A stretch of 64,000 nucleotides of DNA, from contig CAVTNM010000001.1 in NCBI GenBank assembly GCA_963736055.1, forward strand, positions 62,001 through 126,000. The letters run 5' to 3'. The position numbers and the translations under genes were made by a program. Under the pieces are notes generated by a model, which had not been told where the DNA came from, made no database searches, and was given only the letters and a program-made list of their open reading frames with translations. Source of the stretch: AC-32 sp963736055 (GTDB lineage: Bacteria > Actinomycetota > Thermoleophilia > Gaiellales > Gaiellaceae). Of the stretch, positions 54,873 to 64,000 are shown one piece after another. Position 1 is the first letter of the stretch, and every line of letters begins with the position of its first letter.

Positions 54873-55429
54873 AGAAGCTCCTGCTCCTACTGCTGGTCGT
54901 CGTCGCACTCGGGGGCGCCTTCGCCTACGTCAACTCGACCGAGCCGGCCTGGTACGTGCGGATCCGCTACCCGCTCCACTACGAGGCGATCGTGCGCGGC
55001 CACGCGCACAACTACCGGCTCGACCCCGCCCTGCTCGCGGGCGTGATCTACCAGGAGAGCAAGTTCGACGCGAACGCGCGCTCCAGCTCCGGCGCGATCG
55101 GGCTGATGCAGCTGCTCCCCGACACGGCGAAGGGCATCGCCGTGCACACCGGCGGCTCCCGCTTCCGCGTCTCCGACCTCGACAACCCCGAGATCAACGT
55201 CCGGTACGGATCGTGGTACCTGCGGCATCTGCTCGACAAGTACGGCGACGAGCGCACGGCGCTGGCGGCGTACAACGCCGGCCAGGACAACGTCGACCGC
55301 TGGAAGGCGGCGGGGAAGGGGATCGCCTTCTCCGAGACGAGGCACTACGTCAGCCGGGTCGAGCACCTGAAGACGCTCTACCGCCGCGGTTACCGGTCGG
55401 AGCTCTATCAAGACGGCCGTGCCGGCTAA
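54869..55429 (+). CDS. Soluble-lytic-transglycosylase-like protein
   Basis: A 186-residue SLT-domain protein with an N-terminal anchor or signal (KKLLLLLLVVVALGGAFAYV). Catalytic glutamate E63 is in GVIYQESKFDANA, followed by SSGAIGLMQLLPDTA and ALAAYNAGQDNVDRW. It cleaves peptidoglycan with 1,6-anhydro product formation. GTGA overlap with coaE. Its stop codon lies in the loop of a terminator-like hairpin. Confidence 0.9.
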   Translation: MKKLLLLLLVVVALGGAFAYVNSTEPAWYVRIRYPLHYEAIVRGHAHNYRLDPALLAGVIYQESKFDANARSSSGAIGLMQLLPDTAKGIAVHTGGSRFRVSDLDNPEINVRYGSWYLRHLLDKYGDERTALAAYNAGQDNVDRWKAAGKGIAFSETRHYVSRVEHLKTLYRRGYRSELYQDGRAG

Positions 55430-55441
55430 GCCGCCACGGCC
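55415..55441 (+). terminator. Terminator-like hairpin at the end of the transglycosylase gene
   Basis: GGCCGTG (55415-55421) pairs with CACGGCC (55435-55441), with an inner CGGC-TAA-GCCG stem and a short TTT after it. The TAA loop is the gene's own stop codon. A second hairpin, GGCGTCGC-AA-GCGACGCC, follows at 55450-55467. Confidence 0.6.
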
Positions 55442-55483
55442 TTTCCGTCGGCGTCGCAAGCGACGCCTTGGTCGAAGTGACAC

Positions 55484-55518
55484 TTGACAGACGCGAGAGT
55501 GATGTCATAATGATGTCA
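55484..55518 (+). promoter_or_regulatory. Promoter and tandem operator of the RHH operon
   Basis: TTGACA (55484-55489), 16-bp spacer, CATAAT (55506-55511): the best sigma-70-like promoter in the window. Two direct TGATGTCA copies (55500-55507 and 55511-55518), separated by TAA, cover the -10 and the start region. This is how an RHH protein usually represses its own gene. Confidence 0.72.
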
Positions 55519-55520
55519 CC

Positions 55521-55973
55521 GTGCAGCTGGAACGATTCATCGAAGCGCTCGAGGCCGAACTTGCCTCACTGGCGGTGCTTCTCGACGAGGAGCTGCAGCC
55601 CGCCGCCACGCGCCTGAGCGGAGCGGTTCGCTCCGCGGCCGGGCTGCAGTTCCTGGACGTTCTCTCCGAGGCCGCCCTCGAGATCTCGGCCCAGCTTCCG
55701 TCGGGGCACGTTGAAGTGCGCCTGGCGGGGCAGGAGCCGAGCCTCGTGTACATCGAGTCTCCGGAGGCCGCCCCTGCGCCGGCGGGGGAGGAGGGGCTGA
55801 GCTCCCGTATCACCCTCCGCCTTCCCGAGCAGCTGAAGACGAGCATCGAGGCCGCCGCCGCCCGCGAGGGCGTGTCGGTCAACACGTGGCTCGTCCGCGC
55901 GCTCGGGCGAAGCGTCTCCAGTCCGCCACGGCGCCAGTCGGGCAGACGCCTGACCGGCTACGGCAAGAGCTAA
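55521..55973 (+). CDS. Ribbon-helix-helix regulator with N-terminal coiled region (HicB/Arc-like C-terminus)
   Basis: A 150-residue protein. Residues 1-60 are helical and acidic (LERFIEALEAELASLAVLLD); 95-131 form an RHH DNA-binding fold (SRITLRLPEQLKTSIEAAAA, then REGVSVNTWLVRALGRSV); a basic tail follows. It likely binds the TGATGTCA repeats at its own promoter. No HicA-type toxin is next to it; instead the operon continues with a micropeptide, a DUF4097 protein and an MFS exporter. Confidence 0.8.
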   Translation: MQLERFIEALEAELASLAVLLDEELQPAATRLSGAVRSAAGLQFLDVLSEAALEISAQLPSGHVEVRLAGQEPSLVYIESPEAAPAPAGEEGLSSRITLRLPEQLKTSIEAAAAREGVSVNTWLVRALGRSVSSPPRRQSGRRLTGYGKS

Positions 55974-55988
55974 CAGGGAGGAGTTGTC

Positions 55989-56072
55989 ATGGCGTTCATC
56001 ACCGGCCCTTTCGGCCATATCGAAGTCAAGATCGACCGGCGGCCGCCCCGGCCGCCCAGGAAGAAGCGATGA
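55989..56072 (+). CDS. 27-residue micropeptide
   Basis: A very short frame with GGGAGGAG (55976-55983) ending 5 nt before its ATG. It begins MAFITGPFGHIEVKID and ends in a basic, proline-rich tail (RRPPRPPRKKR). Its last bases form an ATGA overlap with the DUF4097 gene. A strong Shine-Dalgarno and exact coupling argue that it is translated; it may be a peptide product or a translational coupler. Confidence 0.65.
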   Translation: MAFITGPFGHIEVKIDRRPPRPPRKKR

Positions 56073-56779
56073 GGCGCGAGACGTTCCCCGCTTCCGTCCC
56101 GCTTCGGCTCGATCTCTCCCTGCCTGCGGGCGAGCTCGAGGTCGACGCCGCAGCGGTCGACGAAGCGGTCGTCGAGCTCGAGACGCTGAGCGGGGACGAA
56201 TCGGCGATCGAGAAGGCCCGGGTCGAGCTGCGCGGGGACGAGCTGACGGTGAAGGTCGACCGCACGAAGGCCGAGATCCGCATCCGCGTGCAGGCGCCCG
56301 AGGGCTCCGCGCTCCGGGCGAGGACGGCATCGGGCGACGTGCAGACCCGCGGGCCGCTCGGTCCGACCGAGGTCAAGAGCGCCTCGGGCGATGTCTCGCT
56401 GGAGTCCGTCGCCTCGCTCGACGCCAAGATCGCAAGCGGCGACATCGAGGTCGACCGGATCGACGGCGAGGCCCGGGTCGACAGCGCATCCGGAGACGTC
56501 GAGCTCGGGGAGGCGGGCGGCAGTGTCACGGTGCGCACCGCCTCGGGCGACCAGCAGGTGCGGAGCGTCGCCGAGGGGCGGGTCGATCTCACCTCGGCCT
56601 CGGGCGACATCCGCGTGGGGGTGAAGCAGGGCTCGCGGGTCTGGCTGGACGCGCGCTCGATGAGCGGCGACGTCTCCTCGGACATCGACCTCGATGACGA
56701 GGCATCCGCCGGCGACGGCCCCCAGGTCGAGGTCAAGGTGACCGCGATGAGCGGCGACGTCGAGGTCGTCCGCGCGTGA
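56069..56779 (+). CDS. DUF4097-family beta-strand repeat protein
   Basis: A 236-residue protein with about seven ASGDV/MSGDV repeats (RTASGDVQTRG, KSASGDVSLE, KIASGDIEV, DSASGDVEL, RTASGDQQV, TSASGDIRV, RSMSGDVSS) forming a right-handed beta-helix-like adhesin fold. The N-terminal region is LDLSLPAGELEVD. No signal peptide or anchor, so it appears cytoplasmic. Function of the family is unknown. Coupled to the micropeptide and, by GTGA, to the MFS gene. Confidence 0.88.
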   Translation: MRRETFPASVPLRLDLSLPAGELEVDAAAVDEAVVELETLSGDESAIEKARVELRGDELTVKVDRTKAEIRIRVQAPEGSALRARTASGDVQTRGPLGPTEVKSASGDVSLESVASLDAKIASGDIEVDRIDGEARVDSASGDVELGEAGGSVTVRTASGDQQVRSVAEGRVDLTSASGDIRVGVKQGSRVWLDARSMSGDVSSDIDLDDEASAGDGPQVEVKVTAMSGDVEVVRA

Positions 56780-58008
56780 GCCGGACGGCTCTTCTTCGCC
56801 ACCGCGCGCTCGTCGCGCTGCTCGCCGCCGAGGTGATCTCCACCACCGGCGCGCAGATGACCTGGCTCGCGCTGCCGTGGTTCGTGATCGTCACCACCCA
56901 CTCCGCGACGCAGACCACCTACGTCGTCGCGGCCGAGGTGATCGGGCTCGCGCTCCTCGGCTTCCCGGGCGGCCGCGTCCTCGGCCGCCTGGGTGCCCGT
57001 CGAACCATGATGCTCTGCGACGGCGCCCGGGCGCCCCTGATGACCGTGATCCCGGTGCTCCATTGGACCGGTGGGCTGTCGTTCCCGGTCCTGATCGCCG
57101 TCGCATTCTGTCTGGGCGCGCTGGCCGCGCCCAATTTCGCCGCCCAGAAGGTGATCGTGCCCGAGCTGCTCGGAGAAGACGAGCAGCAGGTCACCGAGGC
57201 CAGCGCGCTCTTCCAGGCGGCGAACAGGGCGACGTTCCTCGCTGGCCCGGCGCTGGCCGGGGTATTGATCGGCCTGATCGGGGTGACCCCGGTGCTCCTG
57301 GTCGATGCGGCGACCTACGTCGTCTCGGTCGCGCTCGTCGCCGGCTTCGTGCCGCAGAGGCCGCCAGTGGCTCAGGAATCCCAGGATCGCAACCTGAGAA
57401 CGGGCATTCGCTTCATCGCGAGCGACCCGCTGCTGCGCGTGTGGTGGCCGACGTTCTGGGTGGGTGACGCCGCATGGACGGCGTTCTTCGTGGCGGTCCC
57501 GGTGCTGGTGCTCTCGAGGTTCGGGCACGAACCGCTGGTCGCGGGCGGATTGATCGCCTCGTTCGGCGTCGGTGCGCTGATCGGAAACGTGATCTCGTTC
57601 CGCTTCCTCACGCGTCGCTTCGAGGGGCTCGCCGTGATCGCGGTATGTGCTCTCGGACAGGCGGCGCCGCTGTGGCTGCTCTGGCTGCCGCTTCCCGCGC
57701 TCGCGCTGTGCGCGCTGATCCTCGCCTCGGGGGTCGCGAACGGCCTGGTCAATCCGAGCCTGCACGCGATCACGACCCTGCGCGTGCCACCGGCGCTGCG
57801 GCCGAACGTCTTCACCACGGCGATGGTCGGCTGGGCGGTGGTCAACCCCCTCGGCCTGTTCGTCGTGGGGCCGGTGCTCGATACGTACGGGACGGCGCCG
57901 GTCCTGATCGGCTTCGCTGCGATTCAGACCGCCACGATGGCGGTGGTCGCGGCCGCCTCGGCTCGCGAGCTGGGCCGGCGCAGGCTCGAGCTCGCCCCGG
58001 CCGCCTAG
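56776..58008 (+). CDS. MFS exporter
   Basis: A 410-residue major facilitator with 12 hydrophobic segments, of the MFS_3/enterobactin-exporter-like type (ALLAAEVISTTGAQMTWLALPWFV, GGRVLGRLGARRTMMLCDGARAPLM). Substrate unknown. GTG start overlaps the DUF4097 stop, making it part of the RHH operon, so the RHH protein probably controls its expression. Confidence 0.87.
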   Translation: MSRTALLRHRALVALLAAEVISTTGAQMTWLALPWFVIVTTHSATQTTYVVAAEVIGLALLGFPGGRVLGRLGARRTMMLCDGARAPLMTVIPVLHWTGGLSFPVLIAVAFCLGALAAPNFAAQKVIVPELLGEDEQQVTEASALFQAANRATFLAGPALAGVLIGLIGVTPVLLVDAATYVVSVALVAGFVPQRPPVAQESQDRNLRTGIRFIASDPLLRVWWPTFWVGDAAWTAFFVAVPVLVLSRFGHEPLVAGGLIASFGVGALIGNVISFRFLTRRFEGLAVIAVCALGQAAPLWLLWLPLPALALCALILASGVANGLVNPSLHAITTLRVPPALRPNVFTTAMVGWAVVNPLGLFVVGPVLDTYGTAPVLIGFAAIQTATMAVVAAASARELGRRRLELAPAA

Positions 58009-58069
58009 CCCAGATCACCCCTCGGACGGTCGGGCTAAGAGGCGGTTCATCGTCGCTAGCCTTTGCTCG

Positions 58070-60076
<2,007 letters not shown>

Positions 60077-60085
60077 GATCGCGCG

Positions 60086-60412
60086 GTGCTCGGCGCGATC
60101 ATCCAGACGCTGATCATCGGATTCGTCATCGGAGGCCTCGCCCGCTGGGCGGTTCCGGGGCCGGACCCGATGCCGATCTGGATGACGACGCTGTTCGGGC
60201 TGCTCGGCTCGGTGATCGGCAGCGCGATCGCGGTGACCGCGTTCGGTCGGGGGATCGACTCGGGGACCGCCTTCTCCGCCTGGCTCCTCTCCATCATCGC
60301 GGCGTCGCTGCTCGTGATCGCCTACCGGCACTTCGTCCAGCACCGGCCGATCACCGGGCCTGACGCCTACCGGCCGCCGCAGGGCGGCAAGAAGGGCAGG
60401 CCGAAGCTCTAG
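60086..60412 (+). CDS. GlsB/YeaQ/YmgE-type small membrane protein
   Basis: A 108-residue protein with three hydrophobic segments and glycine-rich repeats (IIQTLIIGFVIGGLARWAVPG, FGLLGSVIGSAIAV), resembling transglycosylase-associated/GlsB stress proteins. Basic C-terminal tail (GGKKGRPKL). GTG start with TAGGAT (60074-60079), which includes the uvrB stop codon, 6 nt upstream. Its stop overlaps that of the convergent phosphoesterase gene. Confidence 0.75.
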   Translation: MLGAIIQTLIIGFVIGGLARWAVPGPDPMPIWMTTLFGLLGSVIGSAIAVTAFGRGIDSGTAFSAWLLSIIAASLLVIAYRHFVQHRPITGPDAYRPPQGGKKGRPKL

Positions 60413-61233
60413 GGGTGGCTCGTGCGAAGCGGCGAGCGGCCGCGCGGGAAGACCCGCATTGCCGTGAGCCCCCACGTGTCCTCGCGCCAGACGTACGTCT
60501 GGACGGCAAGCGAGTCGCCGTCCGCCTCGTAGACGTGGAGGCCCCTCGCCTCGCCGCGCCGGCCGGGGCGCGGCCGGCCCAGCCCGGGCGCGACCGAGAC
60601 CGTCACGCCCGCCAGGCCGTCGCCGGCGTCGACCTCGAACTCGTGCCGCTCGCTGACGGCGGACTGGTGGATGTGCCCGGCCAGGATCAGCTCGGCGCCC
60701 GCGTCGACGAGGCCCGCGAGCACCTCCGAGCGGCGCGAGACCGGCCTCTTCCGCGATCGCCACGGCGCGCCGACCAGATGGTGGTGGAGCGCGACCACCC
60801 TGAGCGCGCCGTCCGGCGCACGGCCGAGCAGCTCCCGCGCGCCGGCTATCTGCGAGCTCCGGATCCCGCCCGACTGGTGCCGCCAGGGCCGCACCGAGTT
60901 GAGGCCGACGACGTAGAGACCGTCGGCGCTGTACACGGGCTCGGCGTGCTCCCACTGGCGCTCGAACTCGTCGAACGGCCGGGTGAAGCGGGCGGGGAAC
61001 GTGTACGGGATGTCGTGGTTGCCGGGCACGACCAGGAGCGGCCGGCCGAGCCCTCGGAGGACCGCTGCCGCGCGCTCGTGCTGGTCTCGCCGGCCTCGGT
61101 GCGTGAGGTCTCCGGTGACCACGATCAGGGCGGGCCCGACCCGCTCGATCAGGGGCTCGAGACCGCTCTCGACCGGGGCTCCAGTGGGGCTGCCCACGTG
61201 CAGATCCGAGATGTGGAGGAGGCGCGTAGGCAA
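60409..61233 (-). CDS. Calcineurin-like metallophosphoesterase
   Basis: A 274-residue phosphoesterase (CpdA/3',5'-cAMP phosphodiesterase-like): ISDLHVG, VTGDLTHRG, VVPGNHDIPY, ALHHHLVG and LAGHIHQSAV supply the full dinuclear metal site. Substrate unknown. TTG start at 61233 with a minus-strand TAGCCT box 9 nt upstream, back to back with the promoter of the next gene. Confidence 0.9.
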   Translation of the reverse strand: MPTRLLHISDLHVGSPTGAPVESGLEPLIERVGPALIVVTGDLTHRGRRDQHERAAAVLRGLGRPLLVVPGNHDIPYTFPARFTRPFDEFERQWEHAEPVYSADGLYVVGLNSVRPWRHQSGGIRSSQIAGARELLGRAPDGALRVVALHHHLVGAPWRSRKRPVSRRSEVLAGLVDAGAELILAGHIHQSAVSERHEFEVDAGDGLAGVTVSVAPGLGRPRPGRRGEARGLHVYEADGDSLAVQTYVWREDTWGLTAMRVFPRGRSPLRTSHP

Positions 61234-61242
61234 CGGCGAAGC

Positions 61243-61254
61243 AGGCTATACACT
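61243..61254. promoter_or_regulatory. Back-to-back divergent -10 boxes
   Basis: Minus-strand TAGCCT (61248-61243) serves the phosphoesterase and plus-strand TACACT (61249-61254) serves the gene at 61261. The two hexamers touch within a 27-bp intergenic gap, so they should compete for polymerase. Confidence 0.55.
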
Positions 61255-61260
61255 GAAATC

Positions 61261-61500
61261 ATGGCCGACGAATCCACCGAGATCTTCGACGACCTCTACC
61301 TCGGGCTGCGGGCCGGCGGCGCAATGCGCAAGCAGCGTCGCGGCGAGCCGCTCACGACCGAGGAGCAGGAGGCGATCGGCCGGTGGGAGCGCCTTTCTTC
61401 GTGGCGCAAGGCAATCGCGATCGGGGCGTTCTCGGTCGGGACGTTCGGCCTGGGGTTCACGCTGGGCGGCCTGATCTTCGGCCGCTGGCGCAAGGCCTAA
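61261..61500 (+). CDS. Small single-span membrane protein
   Basis: A 79-residue protein: acidic/basic cytoplasmic part (TEIFDDLYLGLRAGGAMRKQ, LTTEEQEAIGRWERL), one hydrophobic segment (AIAIGAFSVGTFGLGFTLGGLIF) and a short basic end. No family recognised. TACACT lies 6 nt before the ATG. The 110 bp after it contain a GGGCC-TTC-GGCCC hairpin. Confidence 0.65.
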   Translation: MADESTEIFDDLYLGLRAGGAMRKQRRGEPLTTEEQEAIGRWERLSSWRKAIAIGAFSVGTFGLGFTLGGLIFGRWRKA

Positions 61501-61610
61501 CAGCACCCGCGCTTAACAGAACCCGCGCAGACTGCGGGCCTTCGGCCCTCCGCTGCACGCAACAAGGCGACGGCAGGATCAGGCGGCGCCCCGACGAAGC
61601 AGTCGGGTTG

Positions 61611-62036
61611 ATGCCTGCAGACGCCCACGAGGAGGTTCGCTTCGACGCCCGCCGTCACGGCGCCGTGCTGGCGTGGCCGGTCGCACAGGCAATCGCCCTT
61701 GCCGCGGCCGGTGGGATCTTGCTCACCCAGGAGTGGCCGCTGGCCGTTCCCGGGGCCGCCCTCATGCTGCTGGCGGCGCTCATCTGTCTGCGCGCCGTGT
61801 GGCGCTGGGAGCACGCCCACCTGGTCGTGACCACGGAGAAGCTGCTCGTGGTGGACGGCACCCTGCGGCGCCGCTCGTCGACTGTTTCCCTGCGTTCGGT
61901 CGAGAACCTCGGGCTCGAGCAGAGCCTGGCGGGACGACTTCTCGGCTACGGTACGCTCGTGGCCGGGCCGCTCGAGATTGACCACGTGCCTCAGCCGCGG
62001 AGCGTGTACCGGCTGGTCGCGCAACTCGCCGGCTGA
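61611..62036 (+). CDS. PH-domain (YdbS-like) membrane protein
   Basis: A 141-residue protein with two hydrophobic segments (VAQAIALAAAGGILL and LAVPGAALMLLAALICL) followed by a bacterial PH/DUF304-like domain (HLVVTTEKLLVVDGTLRRRSSTVSLRSVENL, GYGTLVAGPLEIDHVPQP). Function unknown; such proteins often accompany transport or envelope genes. ATG at 61611 is likeliest. TGATG overlap joins it to the ABC exporter genes. Confidence 0.75.
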   Translation: MPADAHEEVRFDARRHGAVLAWPVAQAIALAAAGGILLTQEWPLAVPGAALMLLAALICLRAVWRWEHAHLVVTTEKLLVVDGTLRRRSSTVSLRSVENLGLEQSLAGRLLGYGTLVAGPLEIDHVPQPRSVYRLVAQLAG

Positions 62037-62935
62037 TGCCGGGGCCGCCTCCGATCGAGGTCCGGGGGCTGACCAAGCGATACGGCTCGACGGTCGCCGT
62101 CGACGATCTCAGCTTCTCGATCCCGGCGGGGCGCATCACCGGGTTCCTCGGCCCGAACGGCGCAGGCAAGACGACCACGCTGCGGGCGCTGCTCGGGCTC
62201 GTCCGGCCGAGTGCGGGCGAGGCGCGCGTCGACGGAGAGCCCTATCGGCGGCTGCGCGACCCGCTGCGGCGGGTCGGGGCCGTGCTCGAAGCCGACAACT
62301 TCCACCCGACGCGCTCCGGGAGGAACCACCTCCGGGTGCTGGCCCTCGCGGCCGGGATCGCCGTCGCGCGCGTCGACGAGGTCCTCGCGGAGGTCGAGCT
62401 CGGCGGAGCCGCGCGGCGGAAGGCAGGCGGCTATTCGCTGGGCATGCGACAGCGGCTGAGCGTCGCGGGCGCGCTCCTGGGAGAGCCGGGGCTCCTCGTG
62501 CTGGACGAGCCGGCAAACGGGCTCGACCCTGAAGGAATCCGCTGGCTGCGCGACTTCCTGCGCTCGTTCTCGGCCGGCGGGGGGACGGTCTTCATCTCGA
62601 GCCACGTGCTCGCCGAGGTGGCCCAGCTCGCGAACGAGGTCGTGATCATCCATCACGGCAGGCTCGTCGCCCACGAGTCGCTCGAGACGCTGGTCGCCCG
62701 CGCAGCGGGCGGCACGGTGGTGCGCACGCCGGAGGCGGAACGGCTCCACGGGCTGCTCGCCGAGGGCGGTCTCGAGGCGAGGCTGCAAGGGGACGGCGAG
62801 CTGCGCGTCGCGGCACCGCCCGAGCGGGTGGGTGAGGTGGCCGCCGGAGCCGGCATCGTCCTGCACGAGCTCCGCGCCGAGGGAGCGACTCTCGAGGAGG
62901 TCTTCCTCGCCTTGACCTCGGACGAGCCGTCGTGA
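62036..62935 (+). CDS. ABC exporter, ATP-binding subunit
   Basis: A 299-residue CcmA/NatA-type ATPase: Walker A GPNGAGKT, signature YSLGMRQRLSVAGALLG, Walker B LLVLDEPANGLDPEG, SSHVLAEV switch. The C-terminal extension (about 215-299) is typical of multidrug/Na+-type exporters. It pairs with the permease encoded next (GTGA overlap). Confidence 0.92.
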   Translation: MPGPPPIEVRGLTKRYGSTVAVDDLSFSIPAGRITGFLGPNGAGKTTTLRALLGLVRPSAGEARVDGEPYRRLRDPLRRVGAVLEADNFHPTRSGRNHLRVLALAAGIAVARVDEVLAEVELGGAARRKAGGYSLGMRQRLSVAGALLGEPGLLVLDEPANGLDPEGIRWLRDFLRSFSAGGGTVFISSHVLAEVAQLANEVVIIHHGRLVAHESLETLVARAAGGTVVRTPEAERLHGLLAEGGLEARLQGDGELRVAAPPERVGEVAAGAGIVLHELRAEGATLEEVFLALTSDEPS

Positions 62936-63666
62936 TCCGGCTCGTCCGCGCAGAGCTCTTGAAGCTGGGGACGACCCGTCTCTTCCTCTGGCTCGGGCTC
63001 ATGATCCTGGGGCTCTCGGCGTTCGTCACCTCGACGCGGATCGCCTCGACGTCGCACCTGCAGCTCTCCAGCCTGAGCGAGCAACGCTCGATCGCGCAGT
63101 TCGCGGCGATCGGGGCGATCGTCGCCCTGATCGTCGGGATCGTCGAATCCGCGGGCGAGTACGCGCACGGGACGATCGCGCACACCTTCCTCGTGACGCC
63201 AGTGCGAGAGCGGGTGGTGGCGGCGAAGGTGATCGCCGGCGCGATTGCCGGGCTGCTCGTGGCCGGGTTCTCCGAGCTCGTCACGTGGTCGATCGCGGCC
63301 GTCTGGCTGGAGGGCAAGTCCGTGCCGTTCGAGCTGGCCACTCGAACGGTGCTCGACACCTACCTCGGGATCCTCGGCGCAGGCGCGCTAGCGGCGGTGA
63401 TCGGCGTCGGAATCGGCGCTCTCTTCCGGCGGCAGACAGCCGCCATCGTCCTCGCGCTGATCTGGCTCCTCGTCGGGGAGCCGGTGCTGTCGATCGCCAA
63501 CGTCCAGGAGTACGCGCCCGGCCACGCGATCGCGGCGGTGGCGTCCCCCGTTACTCCCACCAGCGAGCTGCTCGACTTCTGGCCGGGCCTGCTCGTCGCA
63601 TTCGCCTACGCCGCGGTGTTCGCCGTCGCCGGAGCGGTCGCGGTCGACCGATCCGACGTCAACTAG
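62932..63666 (+). CDS. ABC exporter, permease (ABC-2 type)
   Basis: A 244-residue ABC-2-type membrane protein with about six hydrophobic segments (LFLWLGLMILGLSAFVTS, IAQFAAIGAIVALIVGIVES, then EYAHGTIAHTFLVTPVRERVV, a common ABC-2 loop). Works with the preceding ATPase; substrate unknown. Ends 56 bp before uvrA. Confidence 0.88.
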   Translation: MIRLVRAELLKLGTTRLFLWLGLMILGLSAFVTSTRIASTSHLQLSSLSEQRSIAQFAAIGAIVALIVGIVESAGEYAHGTIAHTFLVTPVRERVVAAKVIAGAIAGLLVAGFSELVTWSIAAVWLEGKSVPFELATRTVLDTYLGILGAGALAAVIGVGIGALFRRQTAAIVLALIWLLVGEPVLSIANVQEYAPGHAIAAVASPVTPTSELLDFWPGLLVAFAYAAVFAVAGAVAVDRSDVN

Positions 63667-63677
63667 ACCCGCAAAAG

Positions 63678-63691
63678 CGAACACTTGTTCG
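63678..63691. promoter_or_regulatory. SOS (LexA) box upstream of uvrA
   Basis: CGAACACTTGTTCG is a perfect CGAAC-N4-GTTCG dyad, the Gram-positive/actinobacterial LexA consensus. It lies 16 bp upstream of the uvrA -10 TAGACT (63708-63713), covering the -35 region, so LexA binding would block transcription. Confidence 0.8.
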
Positions 63692-63722
63692 CGTCCACCA
63701 GGGGCGCTAGACTGGCTTGGTT

Positions 63723-64000
63723 ATGGGCCAGGAAGAGCTCGTCGTCCACGGCGCCAGGGAGCACAACCTCAAGGACGTCACGGTGCGCCTCCCGCGCTTG
63801 AAGCTGATCTGCGTCACCGGGCTGTCCGGCTCCGGCAAGTCCAGCCTGGCCTTCGACACGATCTACGCCGAGGGCCAGCGCCGGTACGTGGAGAGCCTCT
63901 CCGCGTATGCCCGCCAGTTCCTCCAGATGATGGAGAAGCCGGACGTGGACTCGATCGACGGACTCAGCCCGGCGATCTCGATCGACCAGAAGACGACCAG
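63723..64000 (+). CDS. uvrA: UvrABC excinuclease subunit A (5' part; runs off the window)
   Basis: The first 92 codons of UvrA: LVVHGAREHNLKDVTVRLPR, Walker A GLSGSGKSSLAFDTIYAEGQ and RRYVESLSAYARQFLQMMEK are diagnostic. It recognises DNA lesions and loads UvrB. The ATG has TAGACT 9 nt upstream, suggesting a leaderless, LexA-controlled message. The gene continues beyond base 64000. Confidence 0.95.
   Translation, partial: MGQEELVVHGAREHNLKDVTVRLPRLKLICVTGLSGSGKSSLAFDTIYAEGQRRYVESLSAYARQFLQMMEKPDVDSIDGLSPAISIDQKTT

Noticed and set aside
55521..56072. Classical HicAB toxin-antitoxin pair
   Set aside because: Only the DNA-binding half resembles HicB; no HicA-type double-stranded-RNA-binding-fold toxin is adjacent on either side.

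Overview
The window is a continuous piece of a high-GC bacterial chromosome. Gene content and order (comEA-comEC-holA-rpsT-murJ; lepA-hemW-hrcA-dnaJ-prmA-mtaB-HIT-yqeY-phoH-ybeY-dgkA-cdd-era; polA-rpsA-coaE; uvrB ... uvrA) and TANNNT -10 boxes set directly against start codons point to an actinobacterium. A deep-branching one such as Thermoleophilia (Gaiellales/Solirubrobacterales) seems most likely. That placement is inference from content; no rRNA gene is present to settle it.

Layout. 1-3.9 kb: a PLP decarboxylase and a GNAT, divergent from a DUF255/thioredoxin-fold gene. 4.0-8.6 kb: a first branched-chain-amino-acid-type (Liv) ABC importer. 8.6-10.0 kb: an EamA permease and a cupin on the minus strand. 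10.0-12.5 kb: leuS behind a leader peptide and an intrinsic terminator. 12.6-15.9 kb: competence genes, the DNA polymerase III delta subunit and S20. 16.1-31.2 kb: housekeeping genes for lipid II flipping, translation, heat shock, tRNA modification, rRNA maturation, undecaprenyl/lipid kinase, nucleoside salvage (cdd, deoC) and two aldehyde dehydrogenases, the second truncated. 33.5-38.1 kb: a gene-poor, worn patch with an integrase remnant, a CBS-domain remnant, small orphan genes, a Flp-type pilin and several short direct repeats. 38.1-41.3 kb: a TrpC-like pseudoenzyme, a GT39-type glycosyltransferase, a probably PPi-dependent phosphofructokinase and tRNA-Leu(CAA) with a partial duplicate. 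41.7-47.1 kb: a second complete Liv importer. 47.1-49.7 kb: LarA-like protein and a double-GNAT protein. 49.7-55.4 kb: polA, an exported protein, rpsA, coaE and a lytic transglycosylase. 55.5-58.0 kb: an operon of RHH regulator, 27-residue micropeptide, DUF4097 protein and MFS exporter. 58.1-64 kb: uvrB, small membrane proteins, a phosphoesterase, an ABC exporter, and the start of uvrA behind an SOS box.

Three features run through the whole window. First, promoter-proximal genes are mostly leaderless (TANNNT 5-10 nt before the start codon), while genes inside operons use overlapping stop/start codons (ATGA, GTGA, TGATG, and apparently CTGA). Second, several otherwise well-conserved genes (leuS, dgkA-pap2, livK2, livH2) and two remnants carry single extra bases that break the frame; sequence error is the simplest reading, and these genes should be confirmed before being called dead. 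Third, short dispersed repeats occur, the most striking being a perfect palindrome GTAACAG-T-CTGTTAC present twice upstream of the first liv operon and once inside the polA reading frame.
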